From: Mucilaginibacter sp.
Lineage (GTDB): Bacteria; Bacteroidota; Bacteroidia; Sphingobacteriales; Sphingobacteriaceae
NCBI GenBank assembly: GCA_030445275.1
Contig: JAUCSE010000063.1
Location: 19,210 to 83,209, forward strand
Direction: 5' to 3'
Length of the DNA: 64,000 nt
Both the position numbers and the translations under genes were made by a program. A model generated the notes under the pieces. The model had not been told where the DNA came from. It saw only the letters and a program-made list of their open reading frames with translations, and made no database searches. Positions 16,749 to 26,415 of the stretch are shown here, piece by piece. How positions within the stretch are numbered: position 1 is the first letter of the stretch; each line of letters begins with the position of its first letter.

Positions 16749-19700
16749 ATGATTATGAAAAGACTCTTACTATTATTAGGCTTTATGCTGATCTGTCACT
16801 CGCTGTATGCGCAGGATATACAGATCAAAGGAGCTGTGAAAAGCGGGACAGGTGAGCCTTTACCTGGCACCACCGTTACTGAAAAAGGAACTGCAAACGG
16901 TAAAATAGCCGATAACAATGGTAACTATGAAATTAAGGTAAAGGCTAATGCTATTTTGGTTTTTAGTTTTATCGGCACAAAAAAGGTGGAAGAACCCATA
17001 AACGGCCGCAGCGTTATCAATGTAACGCTGGCCGACGACAAAAGTGTGATGAACGAAGTGGTAGTGATTGGTTATGGCCAGACAAAGCGTAAGGACATTA
17101 CCGGGGCCATTGCTTCCATAAAAGCAGAAGAGCTGGATAAAGTGCCGGTACAAAACGTAGCATCGGCCCTGGAAGGACGACTGGCAGGTGTCAGTGTTAC
17201 TTCCGGTGATGGCACACCAGGTTCTTCACCATCGATTACTATTCGTGGCGGTGGTTCTATTACACAAAGCAACGAGCCACTGTACGTAGTAGATGGCATA
17301 CCGCAAACAGATGGGCTTGCTTTTCTGGATCCTACCGATATTCAAAGTATTGATGTACTCAAGGATGCTTCGGCCACCTCGATTTATGGCGCGCGTGGTG
17401 CTAATGGTGTAATCCTGGTTACTACCAAGAAAGGTAAACCGGGCAAACTGACCATCACTTATGATGGATATTACGGCGTAAAGAAGGTAACCAAGACCCT
17501 GCCCATGCTAAATCCTTATCAATATGTTTTGCTGGAGTATGAACGTTCACTTGGTGATCCTACTAAGGAGGCCAGTTTTCTAAGTAACTACGGAACTTTT
17601 GATCAGCTCAAATCACTATATGGAAACCAGCCAGGCATTAATTGGCAGGACGAGATGTTTGGCGGCACTACCAATAATCAATATCATAAGATCGGTGTTA
17701 GCGGTGGATCAAAGGAGACCACATTCAACATGTTCTATTCCCGTAACAATGATCAGGGTATTATGCTCAACAGCGGCTCGAATAAAGATGTCGCTAAATT
17801 ACAGGTCAATCAAAACACGGGTAAGTTAAGGGCAACCGGCATCCTTAATTTTTCTAACCAGAACATTTACGGTTCCGGCACTCAGGAAGGTGCCACCAAA
17901 TTGAACCAGCTACAGAATATTCTGCAATACCGACCTACATTGGGACTAAAGGGAAGCGATAACGACTTTTTAAACATGGATGAAGATCCAAACGCCCCTA
18001 CCAGTTCTGGCTCGATCTGGCAAAACCCTGTCATTACCGCAGAGTCGCAATACCGGAACACCAACATTAAAACATTAAACATGAATGCTTCACTGGAGTA
18101 TGACGTGTTGCCTCACTTAACCTACCGCGGCTTGGTTGGCTACCGGTATTTATTCAATGAAGCCGACCAGTTTAACGATGCCCGTTCTATACTGGCTAAA
18201 CGTACCGGTGGCCCTAATGGTGCTATCAATCAAACCCAGCAAAATGGCTGGAACTACAGCAACACGCTTACCTACAGTAATACCTTCAATAATGTCCATA
18301 AATTTGATGTCCTTGTAGGACAGGAACAAATCTATACCCGGATAAAAGGTCTTGGAGTTAGCGCCAACCAGTTTCCGGCAGTAAACCTGGGCCTTAATGA
18401 TTTTAGTGAGGGAGCTGTACCGGGTACACCCGACTCGTTTGTTGAAGATGAGCGTATGCTGTCATTTTTCACCAGGGCCAATTACAGCTATAAAGACAAA
18501 TATATTTTATCTGCCAGTCTGCGTGCTGATGGGTCATCAAAGTTCGGTGCCAATAACAAATTTGGTTACTTTCCTTCGGCGGCGTTCGCATGGCGTGTGA
18601 TCAATGAAAACTTCATGCACGATGTCAGCGCAATTTCTGATCTGAAGCTGCGGTTGAGTTACGGATCATCGGGCAATAACCGTATTGATGATTATCTCTC
18701 GCTCTCTTTACTGCAAGCCGGTAATTACCCTTTAAATAATGCCAATGTGACTACTGCATCAGCGGCAACGTTAGCCAATCCCAACCTGAGATGGGAAACC
18801 ACCACTACACGTAACATAGGTGTAGATGTTGGTTTGCTCGATCAGCGCATCCAGCTGACGGTTGACGCGTACTATAACCGTACCAGTAATTTGTTGCTTA
18901 ATGCCGCAATTCCTGCATTGTCGGGTTTTAATACCGAATTGATCAACGTAGGCGCGACAAGCAACAAAGGGTTGGAATTTACATTGAGCACGGTAAACGT
19001 CCACAACAAAAGCTTTCAGTGGAACTCCAATTTTAATATCTCTTTTAACCGCAATAAAGTACTCGCGTTGACCAGTGGGGAGACTACACGCTACGTGTAC
19101 AGCTGGAGTAATGGCGTGGCAGGTGGAGGTGGTATTAACGCACTTGGCGAGACTGATTATGTGGTACAAGTTGGTGCGCCAGTTGGCCAGATGTACGGTT
19201 ACCGCTCTGATGGTTTGTACCGGGTGGAAGACTTTAACTACAATGCAACCGCTAAAACGTATACCATCAAACCAGGTATTCCTTATGATCCGAATTATGT
19301 TCCGCAACCAGGCTATATTCGCTACGCCGATCTAAATAACGATGGCAAGATCACTTCCGCCGATCGCACCGTGATTGGCAATGCCCAGCCAAAGTTTACC
19401 GGCGGTTTGAATAATACCTTTAGCTACAAAGGAATTGATCTAAGTGTGTTTGTGAACTGGTCTGTCGGCGGTAAGATTTACGATGCTAACCGGCTTTATG
19501 GTACCATGACGCAAAATACCTATCCAAACACATTTGCCTATGCGGCAGATCGTTGGATGACCATTGATGCCAGTGGCCAGCGCGTTACAGATCCAACACA
19601 ACTGGCAGCCATGAACCAGGGTAAAAATTATCCGGCTTATAACGGTGCCGGTACCGCCTTGCGTTTAGATGACCGTTTTATTGAAAATGGCTCATTCCTA

Positions 19701-19934
19701 CGGATCAGCAATGTAACACTGGGGTACCGCTTGCCAAAGCAATGGCTATCCAAAGTAAAGCTGGCCAGCGCCAGGGTTTACATTACCGGTAACAATTTGC
19801 ACTTATTCTCGCATTACTCTGGTTATGATCCGGAAGTAAGCGTAGCCAATAGTAGCCGTCTTACACCGGGTGTAGATTTTGGAGGTTATCCGCGTGTACG
19901 GTCTTTCCTGGCTGGTTTAGATGTATCGTTTTAA
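16749..19934 (+). CDS. SusC/RagA-type TonB-dependent outer-membrane transporter
   Basis: A 1061-residue outer-membrane importer. Signal peptide to LYAQ; an N-terminal carboxypeptidase-like domain (IKGAVKSGTGEPLPGTTV); the connecting EVVVIGYGQTKRKDITGAIA; the plug domain with LYVVDGIP and the SusC signature SATSIYGARGANGVILVTTK; then a long beta-barrel ending in the aromatic-terminated strand FLAGLDVSF, typical for outer-membrane assembly. It should import oligosaccharides together with the SusD partner encoded 19 bases downstream. It heads the four-gene operon to 25730. Confidence 0.97.
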   Translation: MIMKRLLLLLGFMLICHSLYAQDIQIKGAVKSGTGEPLPGTTVTEKGTANGKIADNNGNYEIKVKANAILVFSFIGTKKVEEPINGRSVINVTLADDKSVMNEVVVIGYGQTKRKDITGAIASIKAEELDKVPVQNVASALEGRLAGVSVTSGDGTPGSSPSITIRGGGSITQSNEPLYVVDGIPQTDGLAFLDPTDIQSIDVLKDASATSIYGARGANGVILVTTKKGKPGKLTITYDGYYGVKKVTKTLPMLNPYQYVLLEYERSLGDPTKEASFLSNYGTFDQLKSLYGNQPGINWQDEMFGGTTNNQYHKIGVSGGSKETTFNMFYSRNNDQGIMLNSGSNKDVAKLQVNQNTGKLRATGILNFSNQNIYGSGTQEGATKLNQLQNILQYRPTLGLKGSDNDFLNMDEDPNAPTSSGSIWQNPVITAESQYRNTNIKTLNMNASLEYDVLPHLTYRGLVGYRYLFNEADQFNDARSILAKRTGGPNGAINQTQQNGWNYSNTLTYSNTFNNVHKFDVLVGQEQIYTRIKGLGVSANQFPAVNLGLNDFSEGAVPGTPDSFVEDERMLSFFTRANYSYKDKYILSASLRADGSSKFGANNKFGYFPSAAFAWRVINENFMHDVSAISDLKLRLSYGSSGNNRIDDYLSLSLLQAGNYPLNNANVTTASAATLANPNLRWETTTTRNIGVDVGLLDQRIQLTVDAYYNRTSNLLLNAAIPALSGFNTELINVGATSNKGLEFTLSTVNVHNKSFQWNSNFNISFNRNKVLALTSGETTRYVYSWSNGVAGGGGINALGETDYVVQVGAPVGQMYGYRSDGLYRVEDFNYNATAKTYTIKPGIPYDPNYVPQPGYIRYADLNNDGKITSADRTVIGNAQPKFTGGLNNTFSYKGIDLSVFVNWSVGGKIYDANRLYGTMTQNTYPNTFAYAADRWMTIDASGQRVTDPTQLAAMNQGKNYPAYNGAGTALRLDDRFIENGSFLRISNVTLGYRLPKQWLSKVKLASARVYITGNNLHLFSHYSGYDPEVSVANSSRLTPGVDFGGYPRVRSFLAGLDVSF

Positions 19935-19953
19935 TAATTAAGCTTTTAAGCTC

Positions 19954-21618
19954 ATGAAAAAATATTTGCAACCACAATTTAAAAATATTGCCAAAAGTAT
20001 TATCAGAATAATGCTGATCGGCAGCGTGCTCATTAGTCCATCATGCAAAAAATGGTTGAATGAAAAACCGCAGTCACAATTTGCCGCCAGTACCTTTTTT
20101 GCCAATGAAAATGAGGCGTACATGGCTACTATGGGTGTTTACGAGGTGATGTCGAGTACACAAACCTATGGCTTTAATATATCCATGGTATTTGATATCG
20201 ACACGGATATTGCACAAATGTCTGGTGCGGATTTCTCTAATGACCCGCGTGTGATTGCCCACTATGGCGTAACACCGGTACATGGTTATTTGCTACAGGC
20301 CTGGTCAATGCTATATAAAGGAATTGATCGTGCCAACTTGGTGATACAGCAAGTGCCACAAATGTCGCAGTTTGCCAGTGGTACGGCAACGGAAAAAACT
20401 GACCTGAAGCGCATGCTGGCAGAAGCTAAGTTTCTGAGAGGGTTTTACTATGCTGAGTTGGTACGTCTTTTTGGTGATGTTCCGATGAAACTTAAACCTA
20501 CCCAGGCTTCGGATGATCTGCAGTTACCACGTACAGACCGCATGGTGGTTTACACCCAGGTGATCAAGGATATGACAGAGGCTATTGATGATATTCCCTG
20601 GGCTTCTCAAAAAGCATCTGATGAGCGGCTGAGCAAAGGCGCGGTAAAGGGTATTCTCGCGCGGGTAGCGCTGTTTGCAGGTGGCTATTCTTTACGCCAG
20701 AACGGGCAGATGGAACGTCCTGCAAATTATAAGGATTATTACAATATCGCGCTTCAACAAACCAAAGATGTCATGGCATCCGGCGAACATATACTTAACG
20801 CCAGCTATGAGCAGATTTTTCGCAATCAATGTAAATTAGTGTTTGAACCTAAGGAGAGTATGTTTGAAGTAGCCTTTTATAACAGCTCAGGTGCCAGTGC
20901 CAACAGCAGCTGGATCGGAACCTGGAATGCGCCTATAGCGGATGCGGGTAACCCTTACGGACGCGCTAACTCTTTTTACAAAACTACCACACTGTTCCAA
21001 AAAAGTTACCAGGCTGGTGATCTGAGAAGGGACGTAGCGGTATGTACCTATAAGATTGATGCAAAGGGTAACCAGGTGCCTTTGACCACGGGCAGACAAG
21101 ACGAAACATGGTCGCCGGGTAAATGGCGACGCGACTGGCAGGGTTCCAGTCCCAAGGACCTGAACAATACGGATATTAACTGGTGTGTATTACGTTACGC
21201 CGATATTTTGTTGATGCGCGCCGAGGCCGAGAATGAAATAAACGAGGGTCCCAGCCCGGACGCTTACAACGCCATTAACATGGTACGGAGACGAGCTTAT
21301 GGAAAACCGCTGACGAGTGCAGACGCTACGGTGGATCTGCCGGCGGGCCTGAATAAATCTACTTTCCTTGATCGTATTAAACAAGAGCGTGCCTGGGAAT
21401 TGTGCTTTGAAGGTATGCGTAAAGCCGATCTGATTCGTTGGAATATTTTAGGGTCAAGCCTGCGTTCAACGCAAACTGCATTAAAAGCTTACCGCAGTAA
21501 TTATGCTTATGTGGCGGGCACCAATTTTATGGATAACAAACATGAGTTGTATCCGATACCGGCGGCGGAGTTTGATGTCGACCATAACCCTGGCTTTAAA
21601 CAAAACCCCAATTATTAA
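19954..21618 (+). CDS. SusD/RagB-type surface glycan-binding lipoprotein
   Basis: A 554-residue lipoprotein with a signal peptide ending at SPSC (lipidated Cys31) followed by KKWLNEKPQSQF. The tetratricopeptide-like SusD body is recognisable from YKGIDRANLVIQQVPQM, EAKFLRGFYYAELVRLFGDV, LRYADILLMRAEAENEINE, and the C-terminal ERAWELCFEGMRKADLIRW and KHELYPIPAAEFDVDHN. It forms the lid on the SusC transporter and captures oligosaccharides at the cell surface. Start and stop fit tightly between the SusC and sulfatase genes (19 and 20 base gaps), indicating co-transcription. Confidence 0.97.
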   Translation: MKKYLQPQFKNIAKSIIRIMLIGSVLISPSCKKWLNEKPQSQFAASTFFANENEAYMATMGVYEVMSSTQTYGFNISMVFDIDTDIAQMSGADFSNDPRVIAHYGVTPVHGYLLQAWSMLYKGIDRANLVIQQVPQMSQFASGTATEKTDLKRMLAEAKFLRGFYYAELVRLFGDVPMKLKPTQASDDLQLPRTDRMVVYTQVIKDMTEAIDDIPWASQKASDERLSKGAVKGILARVALFAGGYSLRQNGQMERPANYKDYYNIALQQTKDVMASGEHILNASYEQIFRNQCKLVFEPKESMFEVAFYNSSGASANSSWIGTWNAPIADAGNPYGRANSFYKTTTLFQKSYQAGDLRRDVAVCTYKIDAKGNQVPLTTGRQDETWSPGKWRRDWQGSSPKDLNNTDINWCVLRYADILLMRAEAENEINEGPSPDAYNAINMVRRRAYGKPLTSADATVDLPAGLNKSTFLDRIKQERAWELCFEGMRKADLIRWNILGSSLRSTQTALKAYRSNYAYVAGTNFMDNKHELYPIPAAEFDVDHNPGFKQNPNY

Positions 21619-21638
21619 TTATCTGGATCACGGAACCA

Positions 21639-23021
21639 ATGCCTATAAAACAGCTGTTTTTCATTTTTTTATTCACGCATCTGGTGCTGTGTGCCTTTAC
21701 CTTGGGCGTACAGGCGCAAAGTTCACCTCGTCCCAATATCCTGGTCATCATCACGGACCAGCAAACGGCGGACGCGATGAGCAATGCCGGGAATAAATAC
21801 CTGCATACACCGGCTATGGATAAGTTAGCGGCTAACGGTATACGTTTTAAACGCGCCTATTGTGCACAACCCTTGTGTACGCCCTCGCGTACAGCCATTT
21901 TCAGCGGTAAGATGCCTTATCAAACCGGTTTTAAAGGTAACGCCGAGGAAAGGGATGGCCAATGGCCCGACAGTTTGCTGATGATGGGCAAGATATTTCA
22001 ACAGGCCGGTTATAAAACAGGATATATTGGCAAATGGCATTTACCGGTACCGGTTAGCAAAATAAGCCAGCATGGTTTCGAAACCATAGAGAATACTAAT
22101 TTTCTGGATTACAACGATGCGGCCACACCCTCATTCTGCGCCAGGTTTATTAAGGTTAATAAAGATCAGCCATTTCTTTTAGTGGCTTCGTTCCTCAATC
22201 CTCATGATATCTGTGAGTGGGCGCGTAAGGACGACCTGAAAATGGATTTGCTGTCTGCCGCACCGCCGCCATCCCAATGCCCGCCATTGCCTGCTAACTG
22301 GCAGATCTCCGCTAATGAACCTGCCATTGTACGAGATCAGCAGAAAGTGAGTTTTCGGACCTACCCAACGGTTAATTGGACTGTAGGACAATGGCGGCAA
22401 TATAGATGGGCGTATAACCGCCTGGTGGAAAAAGTGGATAGCTATATCGGTATGGTGCTGGGATCGCTCAAAAAATACGGTGTTGAAAAAAACACCATTA
22501 TTCTATTCACTGCTGATCACGGTGACGGCTATGGTGCACACCGCTGGAACCAAAAACAGATACTTTATGAAGAAGCTGCTCGTGTACCGTTCATTGTATC
22601 GCGATTGGGACAATGGAAAGGCCGTACCGACGATATGCTCGTTTGCAACGGGACAGATATCATTCCTACTATCTGTGGTTTTGCCGGCATCAGCAAACCG
22701 CAAGGGTTGAAAGGCGCGGATATCGGGAAAAGGATCGCCAATCCCAGCATCAGCCTCCGCGATACCCTGGTTATTGAAACCGACTTTGCGGATAATGACA
22801 AACTACTGGGCATCAGCGGACGTGCGGTCATTACGAAAGATTGGAAATATATTGTTTACAATAAAGGTAAGATTAGGGAACAACTGTTTGACCTGAAAAA
22901 AGATCCCGGCGAAATGGATAACCTCGCCATGAGGATCGGTGCGAAACAGCAACTCGGCCATCTGAGGGCGTATTTGAAACGATGGTGCGACAATAACCAT
23001 GATGATTTTATCGCCCAATAA
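21639..23021 (+). CDS. Secreted sulfatase (formylglycine type)
   Basis: A 460-residue type I sulfatase with a signal peptide ending at VQAQ. The metal-binding N-terminus PNILVIITDQQTADAM and the maturation motif CTPSRTAIFSG (Cys80, converted to formylglycine by an anaerobic or FGE-type maturase not encoded here) are intact, as are GYIGKWHLP and FTADHGDGYGAHRWNQKQ. It is the only sulfatase in the window. By its place between SusD and a PL15-like lyase it probably desulfates heparan-type oligosaccharides, for example at a 6-O, N or 2-O position; the position specificity cannot be judged by reading. Confidence 0.93.
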   Translation: MPIKQLFFIFLFTHLVLCAFTLGVQAQSSPRPNILVIITDQQTADAMSNAGNKYLHTPAMDKLAANGIRFKRAYCAQPLCTPSRTAIFSGKMPYQTGFKGNAEERDGQWPDSLLMMGKIFQQAGYKTGYIGKWHLPVPVSKISQHGFETIENTNFLDYNDAATPSFCARFIKVNKDQPFLLVASFLNPHDICEWARKDDLKMDLLSAAPPPSQCPPLPANWQISANEPAIVRDQQKVSFRTYPTVNWTVGQWRQYRWAYNRLVEKVDSYIGMVLGSLKKYGVEKNTIILFTADHGDGYGAHRWNQKQILYEEAARVPFIVSRLGQWKGRTDDMLVCNGTDIIPTICGFAGISKPQGLKGADIGKRIANPSISLRDTLVIETDFADNDKLLGISGRAVITKDWKYIVYNKGKIREQLFDLKKDPGEMDNLAMRIGAKQQLGHLRAYLKRWCDNNHDDFIAQ

Positions 23022-23033
23022 TTAAAAACCTAT

Positions 23034-25730
23034 ATGAAGAAGCTATTATCCTTATATTTTATATTAATTGCGTCGTCTGTTTTGGCTCAGCAACAGGGGG
23101 GAGGAACCGCCCAGATAAGGTTGACAGCAGAGAAATTACATGCCCGCGTACGCGAGTGGCCTTACCCTGCCAATGGTATTACCGTGCCCGATAATCACCC
23201 TGCATTACTATGGCCCGGCACTAATGGCAAAAAAATGATCCAACCGATGGAAAGTGGGAGTGATGATGCCGAAAGCAATGTGATCAGTCAGATGCTTTAC
23301 AAAGTGATGTTGGCTAACGAAAAGGATTTTAAAGGTGAGCTCATCAGCAGCAATGAACAACGATGGGCCATGTTTCCGCTGCATCAGGCTTTGCATGCTG
23401 GCCATTGGTATTGGAAGTACGCTTATTCGGTAAACGGCAATGGTAAATGGACCTGGTCAAATACTTATGATTTTGTAGTTGCAGCCAACGCCAATAATGA
23501 AAAAGTTGCACCACCTGTGGATGTGATGCTTAAAAGAAATGATGGCCCGCATCCGCGCCTCTGGAACATGAGCCAGATTGGGGAGGCATTTTATCGCAAC
23601 AATCTGCAAAATCCGGAGGCAAAGAAATTCATAGCCTTTGCCGAACGGATATTAAAAGAGCCTTTGCCAAGCGAAAAACCCATGCGGGTAATTGATACCA
23701 CCGGTAAAGCTCCATTGGAAAAGAGCAAGATCATTGAACGCATGTATCATGGCTTTGGCGATGCTGTTGGCACACCGATACATAATTTATGCATCGCCTA
23801 TCAATTGACCAAAGATCAGCGCTTTATTCAGGGTGCCCAACAAAGAGCGATGATTGTTGCCAAAATGAACCCTGATGGTTTGGCCACACGTGATGATTTT
23901 ACTTCTGGAGCTGTACTGGAGGCCATGGGCTGGTTTTATGATGCAGGCTATGCTTTTCTCAATCAGAAGGAGAAAGAGTTGCTTAAAAAAGCGATCACCA
24001 TCCGTGCCAGGCGGGTTTATGAACATTTGCCCAACCGTTTCGAATTGCATGTCTGTGATAATCACGTATGGCAGATCACGATGCGTAACCTCGCCATTGG
24101 TACCGTCGCCGTGGTGAACGAAGTCCCCGAAGCCAAAGAATGGTTGACTTATATGTACGAAGTGTGGACAGCACGTTTTCCCATCCTGGGCACTACCGAC
24201 GGTGGCTGGCATGAAGGTAACGGCTATTTTCGTGTAAATTTCAAGTCGTTCATCTACCTCTCACAAATGTTTGACGATTTCAGTGGTGTCGACTACTTTA
24301 GTCTGCCCTGGATGCAGGACCTGCCTTATTATATGCTGTATACTTATCCGCCAAATTCTATGTCAACAGCGATAGGAGATATGTGGGAAAACCTGCCGAA
24401 TATGGTTAAAATGCAGGCGTGGTTTGCCGATGCATTGACTTTTCGAATGAATAACCCTTATCTTAACTGGTATGTAGCACAAATCAAGAAGGACGATCCG
24501 GACTATTTCAAAGGCACCGATGACCTGTTGTTGTTTCGTTTGCTAAACTATAATCCCAATAGGGCATTGCCGAGTAAATCACCTGATGAGTTGCCTAAGA
24601 CACGAAAATTTGCTGACGTTGGGGTTGTGGCCATGCAGCAGGATCTTATGCATGCCGATAAGAGTTTGAGCAGCTACCTGTTTAGCAGTCCATTTGGATC
24701 TTCGGGTCATGGGCATGCTTCACAGAACGCCTTTACCGTCAATTTTAAAGGAAAAACTATCTTTGGTGGTAGCGGCTATTACAGTAATTTTAGTGATCGC
24801 CATAACTTGCTTTATTACCGTACCTCCCGGGCTTATTGCACCATACTGGCGGATAGCTTGGGGCAAAAACTTGGTGAAGAAGGTTACGGCTGGATACCCC
24901 GTACCATTAGCGGTAACCATATTCAATATGCGCTTGGTGATGCATCCAATGCTTATGGCGATATTAAAAGCGATTTTTGGCTTGATCGTTTCCGGCAGAT
25001 CGGGGTAGTTCCGGATAAGTCCAACGGCTATGGTGAGTCCGGTGTTAAACTTTACCGCCGGCACATGTTGCAACTTGATGGCGGTTTTATTGTGCTATAT
25101 GATGAATTGGAAGCCGATAAACCCGTAAAATGGACTACACAGTTACACACCCCATACTATAAAATCGTCGGGGAGTCCACTAAGAACTCCAATCAGCAGA
25201 ATTTTACAGTGGAGAATGACCTTGGTAGTATTACTGCCAGTGTATTTTCCGGATCGCCTTTAACAATGACTATTCACAATCAGTTTGCTGAACCTGCCGT
25301 AAACTGGGCAAAAGTAACAGATGATGAGGGGCAGATAAAGGTTTTTAAGGATCAATGGCACGCAGGTATTACCTCGTTGCCAGCACAGAAATTTCGGTTT
25401 TTAACTATTTTACAGATCAAAGATGGGAAGCCTGAAGCCGTTGTGCGGTTAACCGACCAAAATGGTATCGCGCATTTCAAAGCAGGTGCCTGGGATATTC
25501 AGGCACAACTGGATGGAAAGCACACAGCCGCGTTGCAGGTCATCAACAGCAAAATAGGTTCCGTGTTTAATTATGGTGATCAGGCTGTAACATTGACAGG
25601 CAAGGGTTATCAACATCATGTTCCGGGAAGTTCCATGCTCTTGGAAATAATTGGTGGCAAAATGAACCGACAAGAAGCAGTTGACGAGATTCCAAATGTA
25701 GCTAAGTTTGACCATGAAGCCTCTCAGTAG
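23034..25730 (+). CDS. Heparinase II/III-like lyase, PL15-type (DUF4962)
   Basis: An 898-residue exported protein (signal peptide to VLAQQQ). The N-terminal part (HARVREWPYPANGI, NHPALLWPG, HAGHWYWKYAYS) matches the DUF4962 domain. The central alpha/alpha toroid (RFELHVCDNHVWQIT, TDGGWHEGNGYFRVNF) and C-terminal sandwich (SPFGSSGHGHASQNAFTVNF) match heparinase II/III-like lyases, in the arrangement seen in PL15 heparan or alginate exo-lyases. Candidate catalytic residues sit in the NHVW and GHGHASQ motifs. It starts 12 bases after the sulfatase stop and is the last gene of the susC operon. Exo-lyase activity on heparan oligosaccharides is inferred from family and context. Confidence 0.82.
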   Translation: MKKLLSLYFILIASSVLAQQQGGGTAQIRLTAEKLHARVREWPYPANGITVPDNHPALLWPGTNGKKMIQPMESGSDDAESNVISQMLYKVMLANEKDFKGELISSNEQRWAMFPLHQALHAGHWYWKYAYSVNGNGKWTWSNTYDFVVAANANNEKVAPPVDVMLKRNDGPHPRLWNMSQIGEAFYRNNLQNPEAKKFIAFAERILKEPLPSEKPMRVIDTTGKAPLEKSKIIERMYHGFGDAVGTPIHNLCIAYQLTKDQRFIQGAQQRAMIVAKMNPDGLATRDDFTSGAVLEAMGWFYDAGYAFLNQKEKELLKKAITIRARRVYEHLPNRFELHVCDNHVWQITMRNLAIGTVAVVNEVPEAKEWLTYMYEVWTARFPILGTTDGGWHEGNGYFRVNFKSFIYLSQMFDDFSGVDYFSLPWMQDLPYYMLYTYPPNSMSTAIGDMWENLPNMVKMQAWFADALTFRMNNPYLNWYVAQIKKDDPDYFKGTDDLLLFRLLNYNPNRALPSKSPDELPKTRKFADVGVVAMQQDLMHADKSLSSYLFSSPFGSSGHGHASQNAFTVNFKGKTIFGGSGYYSNFSDRHNLLYYRTSRAYCTILADSLGQKLGEEGYGWIPRTISGNHIQYALGDASNAYGDIKSDFWLDRFRQIGVVPDKSNGYGESGVKLYRRHMLQLDGGFIVLYDELEADKPVKWTTQLHTPYYKIVGESTKNSNQQNFTVENDLGSITASVFSGSPLTMTIHNQFAEPAVNWAKVTDDEGQIKVFKDQWHAGITSLPAQKFRFLTILQIKDGKPEAVVRLTDQNGIAHFKAGAWDIQAQLDGKHTAALQVINSKIGSVFNYGDQAVTLTGKGYQHHVPGSSMLLEIIGGKMNRQEAVDEIPNVAKFDHEASQ

Positions 25731-25822
25731 TCCTGCTCTAATGAGTCTATCAATATAATTTTACAATTTTAAAAACATAAATTGGGTTACTACCTTAGTT
25801 AATAATATTAAACTTTATACCT

Positions 25823-26248
25823 ATGAAAACGATTAAATTCTTCACTTTTTTAGCATTGATGGTTACCGTTTCCCATACTGCTTTTTCACAAGACAAAACA
25901 GGACAGGTTTATCTGATCCGTTCTACAGGATATACCGGTGCCGCGGTTAATTATAGATTGTACATCGATGATCAGTTAGTTTGTAAGTTAAAAAATAAAT
26001 CTTTCTCTATACATGATATAGGTGTTGGTCAGCATACGGTTAGCGTGGTTAGCGGAGGAATATCAAACGGAAAAAAATCAGCACCATTAACTATAACTGT
26101 GCTTGAAGGTAAAGTAAACTACGTCAGCGTAGTTAGTACTCAAAGCGGTTATGCAAACAAACTGACTTGCCAGGAAATTACTCAAAACTCGGCTGATCCT
26201 CTTTTGGCAAAAGCTACCCAAAATAAAAGCTGCTTACCGGCGAAATAG
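25823..26248 (+). CDS. Small secreted DUF2846-like protein
   Basis: A 141-residue protein with a signal peptide ending at AFSQ. The body GQVYLIRSTGYTGAAVNYRL, LYIDDQLVCKLKNKSFSIHD and GVGQHTVSV resembles DUF2846, a small beta-sandwich domain of unknown role found in periplasmic or lipid-anchored proteins. It lies 92 bases past the lyase operon and may be separately transcribed. No link to glycan use is evident beyond position. Confidence 0.65.
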   Translation: MKTIKFFTFLALMVTVSHTAFSQDKTGQVYLIRSTGYTGAAVNYRLYIDDQLVCKLKNKSFSIHDIGVGQHTVSVVSGGISNGKKSAPLTITVLEGKVNYVSVVSTQSGYANKLTCQEITQNSADPLLAKATQNKSCLPAK

Positions 26249-26415
26249 GACAGGTTGTTGGCAGGGAAGTACATAATTATGGTGTCACCGGTCTTTGGTT
26301 AATGTTTATCGTATACACGTATTAGTGGAATTGACGGCTTTCATTTTTAATACTCGTTCAGCAAACGGGTTCATTGAAATGGTTAATAACCATCTTATAA
26401 TCTAATTTAAACGAA

